Source: Bacillota bacterium (GTDB lineage Bacteria; Bacillota_E; Sulfobacillia; Sulfobacillales; JAIMBI01). Taken from it: DNA of 13,098 nucleotides. Where the stretch lies: positions 1 through 13,098 of the forward strand of contig JAKARZ010000051.1 of the NCBI GenBank assembly GCA_021828405.1. Direction: 5' to 3'. Of the stretch, positions 6,916 to 13,098 are shown in pieces (position 1 is the stretch's first letter; every line of letters starts with the position of its first letter). Below the pieces are notes generated by a model that was given only the letters and a program-made list of their open reading frames with translations, was not told where the DNA came from and did not search any database. The position numbers and the translations under genes were made by a program.

Positions 6916-8684
6916 GAGACCGGCACCCAGGTGCGGCCTCCGTTGGACGTGGTGTAGACGCCCGTGCTCACCACGATCACGGCTCTCGTGGGGCTGTCAA
7001 ACGCCAGCGACCGAATCATCACGCCGGAGGGCATGGAGCGTGCGACCCAGCTCTGTCCGCCGTCTCGCGTGAGCCAGTAGCCATTGGTCGACCACATCCA
7101 CGCCAGGTGCGGTCCCAGGAACCGAATGGTGGTAGGCGCCGCCATATTCAGCACCGGCGGCAGCCGGAAGGGCAGCCAATTGGCTCCGCCGTCTGCGGTC
7201 CGCCACAGGTACACCGTGCCCGGGGTCACATGCACCCGCTTGCCGCCCGGCTCCTTCACTGCGGCGGAGAGCGACCGCCCCAGGGCGAAACCCACTCTCG
7301 GGCTTTGACAGGCGACGCTGGTGGCATCAAACGGCAGCGGCAGCGCCCGACCCACGCTCTTTCCGCCGTTGGTCGTCACGCGCACCGCCCGCTGGCCCAT
7401 CAGCAGGAAGCCATAGCTCCCGCACGCCGACGCATCGGTGGCGGGCGTCGTCCCCGGCAGCGTTGGCGTCTGCCACGTCCTGCCTCCGTCGCGGCTCACG
7501 TACCAGCGCGGGTTCACGGCCCAGAGCGTCTTCGGCGACACGGACACCAGCGTGCTGGCGGGTCCGGGGAGATATCCCACCGTGATCCAGCCTCCTGACC
7601 CGGGCGCGCCGGCCATCACCGCGGTCGGCGCCCCCACCTCCCCCACACCGTAGCTTGTCCGCGCGCTGGGCCACACCACCGCGGTATGCGGCTTCGGCAG
7701 CGGATAAAGGGAGGACCACGCGCCGCCGACGCCCACGACCCAGGCGCGGCCCGCAGCGAGCAGGTACACCTCATGGCCCATCCGCCCCAGCGAGGCCACG
7801 CCGTGGTCAGCCACAATCTGCGGCCGCTGGGCCCAAAACCAGCGGCGCCCGCCATCGCGCGTGGCCAGCAGGCCTGCCCGCGTCCCCAGGTACCCCACGG
7901 TGCTGCTCTCAAAAGTGAGGCCGGTAACGTCCTCGGGTGGAGCCGCGCCTGCCTCGGTCCACGCCTCTCCCCCGTTGTGCGTCACCCACACCGTGGTCCC
8001 GGCGGCGCTCGCCGACGAGGGCGCCCCGCAGGCCAGGTAGCCCAGCTCCCGGGTCACAAAGCTCACCGCGACGGATCCGGTCTGCCGCAGGCAGGGAAAC
8101 GAGCGCGGTTCCCAGGTGGCCCCGCCGTCCGCGCTGAACGCCAGCGCCCACGCCTGGGGACCGCTCTTGGTCACCCGGTAGCCCCACTCTGGGGACACAA
8201 ACGATAGGCTCGCCAGCTCCCACCGGTGGGTCGCGTACGTGGTTGACCACCGCTGCCCGCCATCCCGCGTGCGCAGTAGCGCCGACGTCAGGCACTGGCC
8301 GACGCCGCACCCGTTTTCCACCGCATAGCCCTGTCGCGCACTGACAAATTGCAGATCGGTCACCGGCAGCCCGGTCCGATAATGCTCCTGCCATCCCCGG
8401 CCACCGTTCACGGTCTTCAGGAGCCCGCTGCCCGCCCCCGGGGCGCCGGTGACGCCCCACAGCGTTTGCCGATTCATCACCACGACGCGCCGCAGCAGCA
8501 GCGGGCCCGGCGCCGGCCCCGGCCACATCGTCGGCAATTGCTCGCCGTGCAGGATCCCCGGGTGGGTGGGAAACGGCGGAGCCGAACGGGCCGGGCCAAA
8601 GGCGGGCCATCGGCAGCCGGCAAGACCAACCACCAAGACGGCCAGCACCACGCCCCGAACCGACCACCGCGCCCTGGCTCCCAC
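6912..8684 (-). CDS. YCF48/BNR-repeat lipoprotein
   Basis: Predicted exported lipoprotein of 590 residues. The N-terminus is a lipoprotein signal: Arg-rich start, hydrophobic core, then the lipobox LAGC with Cys24. The rest is a chain of repeats of the type S/T-x-D/N-G-G-x-x-W, near residues 91, 139, 185, 236, 276, 398, 438 (degenerate), 497, 540 and 580. They are spaced for a beta-propeller, perhaps two. This is the pattern of YCF48/Hcf136, BNR and sortilin-like domains. YCF48 helps assemble photosystem II, but such proteins are also common in non-photosynthetic bacteria, where their role is unknown. Cys residues at 126, 131, 198, 219, 421 and 459 could form disulfides. Start: GTG at 8684 with AAGGGGGA upstream. 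It lies 63 bases after pxpA and is coupled to the YihY gene. Confidence 0.85.
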   Translation of the reverse strand: MGARARWSVRGVVLAVLVVGLAGCRWPAFGPARSAPPFPTHPGILHGEQLPTMWPGPAPGPLLLRRVVVMNRQTLWGVTGAPGAGSGLLKTVNGGRGWQEHYRTGLPVTDLQFVSARQGYAVENGCGVGQCLTSALLRTRDGGQRWSTTYATHRWELASLSFVSPEWGYRVTKSGPQAWALAFSADGGATWEPRSFPCLRQTGSVAVSFVTRELGYLACGAPSSASAAGTTVWVTHNGGEAWTEAGAAPPEDVTGLTFESSTVGYLGTRAGLLATRDGGRRWFWAQRPQIVADHGVASLGRMGHEVYLLAAGRAWVVGVGGAWSSLYPLPKPHTAVVWPSARTSYGVGEVGAPTAVMAGAPGSGGWITVGYLPGPASTLVSVSPKTLWAVNPRWYVSRDGGRTWQTPTLPGTTPATDASACGSYGFLLMGQRAVRVTTNGGKSVGRALPLPFDATSVACQSPRVGFALGRSLSAAVKEPGGKRVHVTPGTVYLWRTADGGANWLPFRLPPVLNMAAPTTIRFLGPHLAWMWSTNGYWLTRDGGQSWVARSMPSGVMIRSLAFDSPTRAVIVVSTGVYTTSNGGRTWVPVS

Positions 8685-8747
8685 CGCTGTCCCCCTTCGC
8701 CTGCCGCTCGCATCTGTCTCGATAACGCTTCAGACTCGCTGCGGGGT

Positions 8748-9518
8748 TCACCGCGCCGATAATACGGCCGCTAACGAGCCCCAGCGGATGCCGGACTTGG
8801 CCAGGGCCTCCTTCACCAATCCCGCCAAGTGCGCCGCGCCGGGCGTATCCCCGTGGACTACCAGCGTATCCGGCGCCACGGGCAGCCACGCGCCGCCCGC
8901 CGCCTGGACGCGACCCTCGCAGGCGAGGCTCTGCGCTTGCGCCACCACCGCCGCCGGATCGATTAGGACCGCCCCGGGTTGCCCTCGGGGCACCAGTGTG
9001 CCGTCTGGTGCGTAGCGCCGGTCCACATACGCTTCGACTGCCACCGGCAGCCCGGCCGCGCGCGCGGCGTCCGCCAGCGCGCCCCCGGCCGCCACGATCG
9101 GCACGCCCGCGCCCCATCCGGCCACGCCCGCCACCACCGCGCGCGCCACCGCCTCGTCGACGAGGGCCCGATTGTAAAGTTGGCCATGGGGCTTGACGTG
9201 TTCCAGCGGAATGCCCGCCGCCCGGCAAAATCCCTCCAGCGCGCCCACCTGATAAAGCACGGCCGTGCGAATCTCGTCGCGGGACATCACGAGATCGCGG
9301 CGCCCGAACCCCTCCAGGTCGCGGTAGCCCGGGTGCGCACCCACGCCCACGCCGCGCGCGCTGGCCAGCCGCACCGTGCGGTCCATCACCATCGGGTCGC
9401 CGGCATGGAACCCGCACGCCACGCTGGCCGACGTCACCACCTCCAAAAGGGCGTCGTCATCCCCCATGCGCCATCGGCCAAAGCTTTCCCCCAAGTCCGC
9501 CGTGAGGCTCATCCACAT
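8748..9518 (-). CDS. pxpA: 5-oxoprolinase subunit PxpA (LamB/YcsF)
   Basis: PxpA, 256 residues, the LamB/YcsF-family subunit of the prokaryotic 5-oxoprolinase, which with PxpB and PxpC hydrolyses pyroglutamate to glutamate using ATP. Family motifs in order: TADLGES (6-12), ACGFHAGDP (34-42), GAHPGYRD (60-67), VKPHGQLYN (108-116), EAYVDRRYAPDGTLVPR (162-178) and HGDTPGA (222-228). The length is typical. I prefer the ATG at 9518, which overlaps the pxpC stop by 10 bases and has AGGGAGAGGG about 6 bases upstream; a second ATG at 9512 (ATGA overlap) is possible. Both fit translational coupling to pxpC. It is the third gene of pxpB-pxpC-pxpA. Confidence 0.94.
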   Translation of the reverse strand: MWMSLTADLGESFGRWRMGDDDALLEVVTSASVACGFHAGDPMVMDRTVRLASARGVGVGAHPGYRDLEGFGRRDLVMSRDEIRTAVLYQVGALEGFCRAAGIPLEHVKPHGQLYNRALVDEAVARAVVAGVAGWGAGVPIVAAGGALADAARAAGLPVAVEAYVDRRYAPDGTLVPRGQPGAVLIDPAAVVAQAQSLACEGRVQAAGGAWLPVAPDTLVVHGDTPGAAHLAGLVKEALAKSGIRWGSLAAVLSAR

Positions 9519-10495
9519 CGTGTACCCTCTCCCTCCCCTTCGGGCGTAGCGTCCTTCGCGGCCACGCCGCGAGCCCACGGCGCCGACGCCTTAAGGGCCG
9601 CCCACGCCGCGCGAGCCTCGTCGCGAGACACCACCACGAGGCGCAGCGGCGCCCCCGGCGTTGCCTGCGCCAGCACCGGCATGTCCGCAGCCACCACGAC
9701 GGCCGGGACGGGATAGCCCCCAAGGACGCCGCGGCCGGCCATCAGCACCAGACACGTCCCATCCGGCGTCACCTGCACGGCCCCCGTGACCATGGGGATG
9801 GACAGGCGACGGTCCCAGTGCGCCGGCCATACCCCGGCCAGGTTTCCGCGGGCCGCGTCCTGGGGGTCAAGCCGCACCCCCACGCGATCCGACCGCACGG
9901 ATACGTGGAATCGGCCGTCCGTGAGCCACTCCAGCAGGCCGCCGTCGGCGGCGGGTCCCGCCGTGACCCGCACCACGTCTCTCGCCAAGCAGGTGTTCAC
10001 GCCGGTGGCCCCGCTGGGGGGCTCGGCCGCCAGGGGCAGCCCGAGCGGCAGCCGGTCGCGGGCTCGCAGGGGCCGCCCGAAGCCAGCCACCTGATCCACG
10101 GAGCGGCTCCCCAGCCACGACTCGCTGAGAATTCCCCCGTCCACGGCCAAATACAACCGCACACCGGAGCGAGCGGGCCCCGCGGTCAGCTCCCCGCCGG
10201 GCCGAACCCGCACCGCCTGCCCCACCGACACCGCGAGGCCGTCAACCCGCACCCCCATGTTGGCGCCCGCGAGCCCCACCGTGGCCCCTTCTGGAAACCT
10301 GAGGGTGGGTCCCAGCAGCGTCGCCTCCAACAGGGCGGCTGAGGGCGGATTCCCCACCAGCGCATTGGCCCAGCCCGCCGCCCAAGTGTCCAGGGCTCCG
10401 CCGGGCGCCACCCCCCGCGCCGGGCCGGCCGGGCGCCCCCGGTCCTGGATCGTGGTGGCCAAGCCCCCGTCGAGCACGTCGATGACGCGTCCCAC
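9509..10495 (-). CDS. pxpC: 5-oxoprolinase subunit PxpC
   Basis: PxpC, 328 residues, the family often labelled biotin-dependent carboxyltransferase (KipA/AHS2 domain) that is now known as a 5-oxoprolinase subunit. Recognisable segments: TTIQDRGRPAGPARGVAPGG (14-33), WANALVGNP (42-50), LYLAVDGGI (114-122), WLGSRSVD (127-134), and GGYPVPAVVVAADMPVLAQ (259-277) followed by PGAPLRL. The start is GTG at 10495, directly after the pxpB TAG with no intervening base; GGGGG within the end of pxpB serves as ribosome binding site. The last 20 or so residues are charged and not conserved in the family. No biotin carboxylase or carrier gene is near, which agrees with the oxoprolinase role and not with a urea-carboxylase-type enzyme. 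Confidence 0.93.
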   Translation of the reverse strand: MGRVIDVLDGGLATTIQDRGRPAGPARGVAPGGALDTWAAGWANALVGNPPSAALLEATLLGPTLRFPEGATVGLAGANMGVRVDGLAVSVGQAVRVRPGGELTAGPARSGVRLYLAVDGGILSESWLGSRSVDQVAGFGRPLRARDRLPLGLPLAAEPPSGATGVNTCLARDVVRVTAGPAADGGLLEWLTDGRFHVSVRSDRVGVRLDPQDAARGNLAGVWPAHWDRRLSIPMVTGAVQVTPDGTCLVLMAGRGVLGGYPVPAVVVAADMPVLAQATPGAPLRLVVVSRDEARAAWAALKASAPWARGVAAKDATPEGEGEGTRCG

Positions 10496-11260
10496 CTAAC
10501 GGCCCCCGGCTCGGGCCAGTGCAGCAAATTCCTCGGGCGATACGGCTCGAAACCAAAGCTCATCGCCCGGCCGATACGGCGTCGGCGGGTCGGCGGCCGG
10601 ATCAAACAGGTTCAGGGGAGTGGTGCCCACCACGTGCCACCCGCCCGGGCTCGGCCGTGTGTACACCCCGGTCTGCCGGCCGGCGATGGCCACCGACCCC
10701 GCCTTCACCCGGGCCACCGGACGGTCGCGGCGCGGGAGCACCAGGACGTCGGGCAGCGGGCCCGAGTAGGGAAACCCGGCCTGAAAGCCGAGGCAGTACA
10801 CGTGGTAGGGCCGGTTGGCATGCAGACGCACCACGGTGTCGGGCTTTAGCCCCGCGTGGCGGGCCACCGCCTCCAGATCCGGCCCCCACGAGCCCCCGTA
10901 GCAGACCGGCACCTCCACGCGGCGCGGGGCCGCTTGGGATCCCGTGGCCCACGCCGCCCACCGAATGCGGGCCATCATCTCGTCCGGGGTGGCCCGGTCG
11001 GGGTCGAATTCCACCAGCAGGCTGTCAAACCCAGGCACCGCCGCCACGACGGCGGCCTTTCCGCCCGCGTCCGCCAAGAGGGCACCGGCCAGCCGATGAA
11101 TCCGCCGGTTGTGCGCTCGGTCGAGGCCACTGTCCCACTGCAACAGCAGGGAGCCCTCCCCCATCGGCACCGCCGTGCGCCACCCACCCGCGGGAACCGG
11201 CGGCCAGAGTCCGTGCAGGCCGCTCGATGCCGCACCGGAGCGCTCCTCGCTGTCCGCCAT
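10496..11260 (-). CDS. pxpB: 5-oxoprolinase subunit PxpB (KipI-like)
   Basis: PxpB, 254 residues, the KipI/AHS1-domain subunit of 5-oxoprolinase. Motifs: VEVPVCYGGSWGPDLE (115-130), CLGFQAGFPYSG (156-167), LPRRDRP (175-181), AGSVAIAGRQTGVY (187-200), PSPGGWHVVGTTP (203-215) and LFDP. The family loop is normally FQPGFPY; here the first Pro is Ala161. The start was chosen at ATG 11260 because GGGGGGAGG lies 9 bases upstream. This gives about 20 extra N-terminal residues compared with E. coli PxpB, so a later start is possible. The frame also stays open upstream to 11344, without a better site. It is the first gene of the minus-strand operon and is divergent from codY. The Bacillus homologue KipI also inhibits the sporulation kinase KinA; nothing here shows that role. 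Confidence 0.92.
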   Translation of the reverse strand: MADSEERSGAASSGLHGLWPPVPAGGWRTAVPMGEGSLLLQWDSGLDRAHNRRIHRLAGALLADAGGKAAVVAAVPGFDSLLVEFDPDRATPDEMMARIRWAAWATGSQAAPRRVEVPVCYGGSWGPDLEAVARHAGLKPDTVVRLHANRPYHVYCLGFQAGFPYSGPLPDVLVLPRRDRPVARVKAGSVAIAGRQTGVYTRPSPGGWHVVGTTPLNLFDPAADPPTPYRPGDELWFRAVSPEEFAALARAGGR

Positions 11261-11622
11261 CCGACGCCGCCTCCCCCCGGGAGTCCGCCTCGCGTCGGCG
11301 GACATCCTCCCCCGCCGTGCCACCAGCCGGTCGCACTGCGCCACGCAAGGCGAAAGCGCGCCAATTCCTCTGCGGCCGCCACTCGCTCCACAACTTCATG
11401 GTAACATGTCATCTGGTAGGACCACGTGCCAAGACTGGAACCGGTGCGCGGTCAGACACAGTGCATGGTGGCAATACCCCAAAACGTCGTGATTGTGCGA
11501 ATCAGTGTGAGGACGGACCTCGACAGCAAAGTTCGTGACCGTACGACAACAAGCGGGCGTTGATGCCAAGTTCGACGCCGGGGATCCGGCAAGTGAGCGA
11601 TTAATTGGAGGGGGACAACACG
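11261..11622. other. Divergent intergenic region between pxpB and codY
   Basis: This 362-base region must hold the promoters of both the pxp operon and the codY-like gene. It is less GC-rich than its surroundings near 11390-11520. For the pxp direction, TTGGCA on the minus strand (11427-11432) is a possible -35 box, without a clear -10. For codY no good promoter is seen. A near-palindrome CATGGTAACATG lies at 11397-11408, and a perfect inverted repeat at 11490-11504. The Bacillus CodY box (AATTTTCWGAAAATT) is not present in recognisable form. The codY ribosome binding site GGAGGGGG is at 11607-11614. Confidence 0.5.
11490..11504. promoter_or_regulatory. Possible operator, 15-bp inverted repeat
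   Basis: TGATT and AATCA flank GTGCG to form a 15-base palindrome, the same overall length and symmetry as the CodY box but with a different sequence. It lies about 120 bases before the codY start and 230 bases from pxpB. It could be an operator for the codY-like protein or for another regulator. It could also be chance; the support is only its symmetry and position. Confidence 0.2.
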
Positions 11623-12264
11623 ATGGCTGTGCTGGAGGCATTCCGGCAACTGACCGATGCTGTGTGGCGCGGGGTGCCCGATAACTACGATCTGCGGCCG
11701 TTTATGGAGGAACTGGCCTCAACGCTGGGCTGCGCGGTGGAAGTGACGGCCCCCCTGGGTGAGAGCCCTCTCAGTGCCGGAGGCTCGGGGGCGGGGACCG
11801 GGCGCGCCGCGACGCCGAATACCAAGATGGTGCTGCAGGGACCCTCGGGGCCGGCGGGCATTTTGACCCTCTATCGCCCCGAGTCCGGCCTCACGGCAGA
11901 CGATTGGCTGCTGGCGGAATACGGCGCCACGATCATCGCGCTGGTGATGGGCCGGGCGCGCGAGGTGCGGTCCGCGACACGGGACCGCGAGCGAAGCCAG
12001 GTGACCGCGGCCATCGAGGCACTGTCGTACTCGGAGCTCATGGCGGCCCAGCGCCTATTTTCGGAGATCGACGACAATCAAGGGCTCGTCGTCACGTCCC
12101 ACGTCGCGGATGAGATGGGCATCACCCGGTCGGTCATCGTGAACGCGCTGCGCAAGCTGGAGAGTGCGGGGGTGATCCAAACAAGATCGCTCGGCATGAA
12201 AGGGACCCACATCCGCGTGCTGAACGACCAATTGCGGAACGCGTTCGAACACCTGACGCTTTAG
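11623..12264 (+). CDS. codY: CodY-like regulator with shortened sensor domain
   Basis: CodY-family transcription regulator of 213 residues; typical members have about 259. The C-terminal half is unmistakable: LLAEYGATI (96-104), ALSYSEL (133-139), GLVVTSHVADEMGITRSVIV (154-173), NALRKLESAGVI (174-185) and RSLGMKGTHIRVLN (188-201), nearly identical to Bacillus CodY. The N-terminal GAF domain is cut short: between about residue 42 and 78 there is a Gly/Ala-rich stretch where Bacillus CodY has SRRGK (GTP contacts) and the RMKK..FPEEY and AFPVEN segments that bind isoleucine and valine. The ATG at 11623 has GGAGGGGG 8 bases upstream; a TTG at 11605 is less likely. The gene stands alone and is not in the xerC-hslVU-codY order seen in Bacillus. 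It is divergent from pxpBCA, which suggests it may control glutamate recovery. DNA binding is expected; metabolite sensing is doubtful. Confidence 0.9.
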   Translation: MAVLEAFRQLTDAVWRGVPDNYDLRPFMEELASTLGCAVEVTAPLGESPLSAGGSGAGTGRAATPNTKMVLQGPSGPAGILTLYRPESGLTADDWLLAEYGATIIALVMGRAREVRSATRDRERSQVTAAIEALSYSELMAAQRLFSEIDDNQGLVVTSHVADEMGITRSVIVNALRKLESAGVIQTRSLGMKGTHIRVLNDQLRNAFEHLTL

Positions 12265-12276
12265 CGCCGCCTAGCC

Positions 12277-12309
12277 ACGGGGCGGGCCACCTTGTGGAAC
12301 CCGCCCCGT
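12277..12309 (+). terminator. GC-rich hairpin after codY
   Basis: A perfect 10-bp stem (ACGGGGCGGG, 12277-12286, with CCCGCCCCGT, 12300-12309) encloses a 13-base loop that can form a small inner stem (CCAC/GTGG). It starts 12 bases after the codY stop, the usual place for an intrinsic terminator. No T-run follows, so termination would be weak or factor-assisted. Confidence 0.55.
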
Positions 12310-12318
12310 CCTCATGCG

Positions 12319-12358
12319 GGTGCGGGGATCAATGCACCGCGTCCCAAAGGCGGACGCG
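12319..12358 (+). repeat. Two further hairpins after codY
   Basis: GGTGC (12319-12323) can pair with GCACC (12334-12338), and CGCGTCC (12338-12344) pairs perfectly with GGACGCG (12352-12358) around a 7-base loop. Together with the stem at 12277-12309 this makes three hairpins in about 80 bases. They may protect the codY messenger or end transcription from both sides. They share one base, so the last two are mutually limiting. Confidence 0.35.
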
Positions 12359-12652
12359 AGCGATTGCACGACCCGCTGCCCCTCAGCCAATGCACCTGAA
12401 CCGCGGCCATAGCAAGAGCCCGGTCATGCTAGAGTGGAGCGCTGGCGCCAGGGGTAGGTGGCTGTCTCTTTCGGTTGACGGTGCCTCCGTTGATCCACCC
12501 CGGCCTTGCGCAACAGGTCACCCAGCGACACACTTTCCGTAGGCAGCTCGTTCGGACTCCTTTCAGGTTCTCAACTAACCTAAGGAAACCCGAACGGGAT
12601 GTGCCTTGTCCAGGGAACACTTGGGTCTCCGAGCGCCCCGCGCATTTTACAC
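12359..12652. other. Non-coding stretch, probably mobile-element debris
   Basis: No gene is supported. It holds a 10-base palindrome CTGGCGCCAG (12442-12451), a 5-bp hairpin AGGTT/AACCT around 12563-12579, and a 35-codon minus-strand frame (12424-12531, GTG start, begins MSLGDLLRKAGV) without a ribosome binding site at a good distance. Since a transposase remnant follows, part of this may be eroded insertion-sequence DNA. Confidence 0.35.
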
Positions 12653-12811
12653 CACATTCGCGGACACAACCGACACTGGGTGTGCGACGAGGACCCGTCG
12701 CCCATTCCGACCGGGCACGGTCCCCGGATCATGGCAAGCTTGCGGAACACCGCGCTCGGCCTTCTCCACCGGTTGCAGATCCCGTCCGCCATGAAGCTCG
12801 CTGAACAGAGT
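12653..12811 (+). pseudogene. ISAs1-like transposase C-terminal remnant
   Basis: In one frame this reads HIRGHNRHWVCDEDPSPI, then TGHGPRIMASLRNTALGLLH and RLQIPSAMKLAEQS. The C-terminus of ISAs1-family DDE transposases has the pattern RGHW.IEN.LHWV.DV.F.ED.S..R.G..P.VMA.LRN.AI.LL. Thus the order of motifs is kept, but the stretches between RGH and HWV and between HWV and DED are shortened by small deletions. The frame is open from 12584, but nothing before 12650 resembles a transposase, so the N-terminal part is lost. The remnant ends where the group II intron-like sequence begins. It is not functional. Confidence 0.62.
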
Positions 12812-12813
12812 TG

Positions 12814-13098
12814 GTGCGATTCCAACCGCCGAAGGAGTAGCCGCCCACGGCGAAGCGAGTCTGGCGGGGCCGTCCGTGAGGGCGGTCGCGAAGCGTCGAC
12901 CGCGCGACGACCAGGCCGCAACCGTCAAGGTGAAGCGATGGAGCCGCGTAAGCGGGTGAACCGAGGGCCGACGGGCTGGGATGACCGGAAGGCCATAACA
13001 AGCCGCCGATACCGGCAAGGCGGCGGTGACCGCGGCGGGGTCGTCCCCCGTCGGGGATTTCCGAGGGTCATAGAGCGCGGCATGGCGGAAAGCGGGGC
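12814..13098 (+). mobile_element. Group II intron, 5' part (domain I)
   Basis: The stretch starts with GTGCG (12814-12818), the usual first bases of bacterial group II introns. It is dense in hairpins: CCGC-GTAA-GCGG (12944-12955) and ATGACC-GGAA-GGCCAT (12981-12996), both with GNRA loops, and GCCGCC/GGCGGC (13002-13007, 13019-13024). The order AAGCGGGTGAACCG, then a GNRA hairpin, then ATAACAAGC (to 13003) is what I recall from domain I of several bacterial group II introns. The reverse transcriptase gene would lie beyond the window. One frame stays open to the end (continuous with the transposase remnant), but its very Arg-rich product is probably not a protein. Insertion of such introns into transposase genes is common. 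Confidence 0.55.

Noticed and set aside
7909..9417. Minus-strand frame of 502 codons spanning pxpA and the lipoprotein gene
   Set aside because: It is in a different frame from both genes, which have clear family motifs, and its product is low-complexity Gly/Arg-rich.
11261..11622. Classic CodY box or T-box/riboswitch leader before codY or pxpB
   Set aside because: No stretch resembles AATTTTCWGAAAATT and no conserved leader structure was recognised.
12810..12826. tRNA T-arm-like stem (GTTGG, 7-base loop, CCAAC)
   Set aside because: No acceptor, D or anticodon arm is found upstream, and the loop reads TGCGATT instead of TTCGATT. It is better explained as the exon-intron junction.
1..13098. 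CRISPR array, rRNA or tRNA genes
   Set aside because: No regularly spaced repeats and no rRNA or complete tRNA sequence were seen on either strand.

Overview
The window is GC-rich DNA that most likely comes from a high-GC member of the Firmicutes (Bacillota). The best evidence is a codY homologue whose winged-helix end is nearly the same as the Bacillus protein, because CodY is essentially confined to that phylum. GGAGG-type ribosome binding sites, several GTG starts and an MrdA-like penicillin-binding protein fit this. The genus cannot be fixed from the sequence; Sulfobacillus- or Thermaerobacter-like lineages are guesses.

Left part (1-3237). A dienelactone-hydrolase-family gene on the + strand (313-1101) is followed by about 590 bases without a convincing gene. 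Next comes an IS110-family insertion sequence on the minus strand. Its transposase is doubly damaged: the first catalytic Asp is Ala, and there is an in-frame amber codon. The non-coding stretch upstream of the transposase folds into two stems with internal loops, as expected of an IS110 bridge RNA.

Central part (3238-6053, + strand). A class B penicillin-binding protein of the PBP2/MrdA kind lies behind a candidate promoter with a tandem repeat. It is followed by a slipin/stomatin-like SPFH membrane protein with a strong ribosome binding site. Both are envelope genes.

Operon on the minus strand (11260 down to 6043). The transcription order is pxpB, pxpC, pxpA, a large lipoprotein with about ten YCF48/BNR-type repeats, and a YihY/BrkB-type membrane protein. 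pxpB/pxpC and pxpC/pxpA abut or overlap, and the lipoprotein and YihY genes share a 4-base GTGA overlap. PxpABC is the prokaryotic ATP-dependent 5-oxoprolinase, which turns pyroglutamate back into glutamate. The roles of the last two proteins are unknown. The last gene overlaps the slipin gene tail to tail by 11 bases.

Right part (11261-13098). A codY-like gene is divergent from the pxp operon. It is only 213 residues long and lacks the segment that in Bacillus CodY binds branched-chain amino acids and much of GTP, while the DNA-binding domain is intact. A GC-rich hairpin follows it. The window ends in mobile-element debris: a C-terminal remnant of an ISAs1-like transposase, apparently interrupted at about 12814 by the 5' part of a group II intron that runs off the end.

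All family assignments come from reading motifs by eye; no database search or folding program was run.
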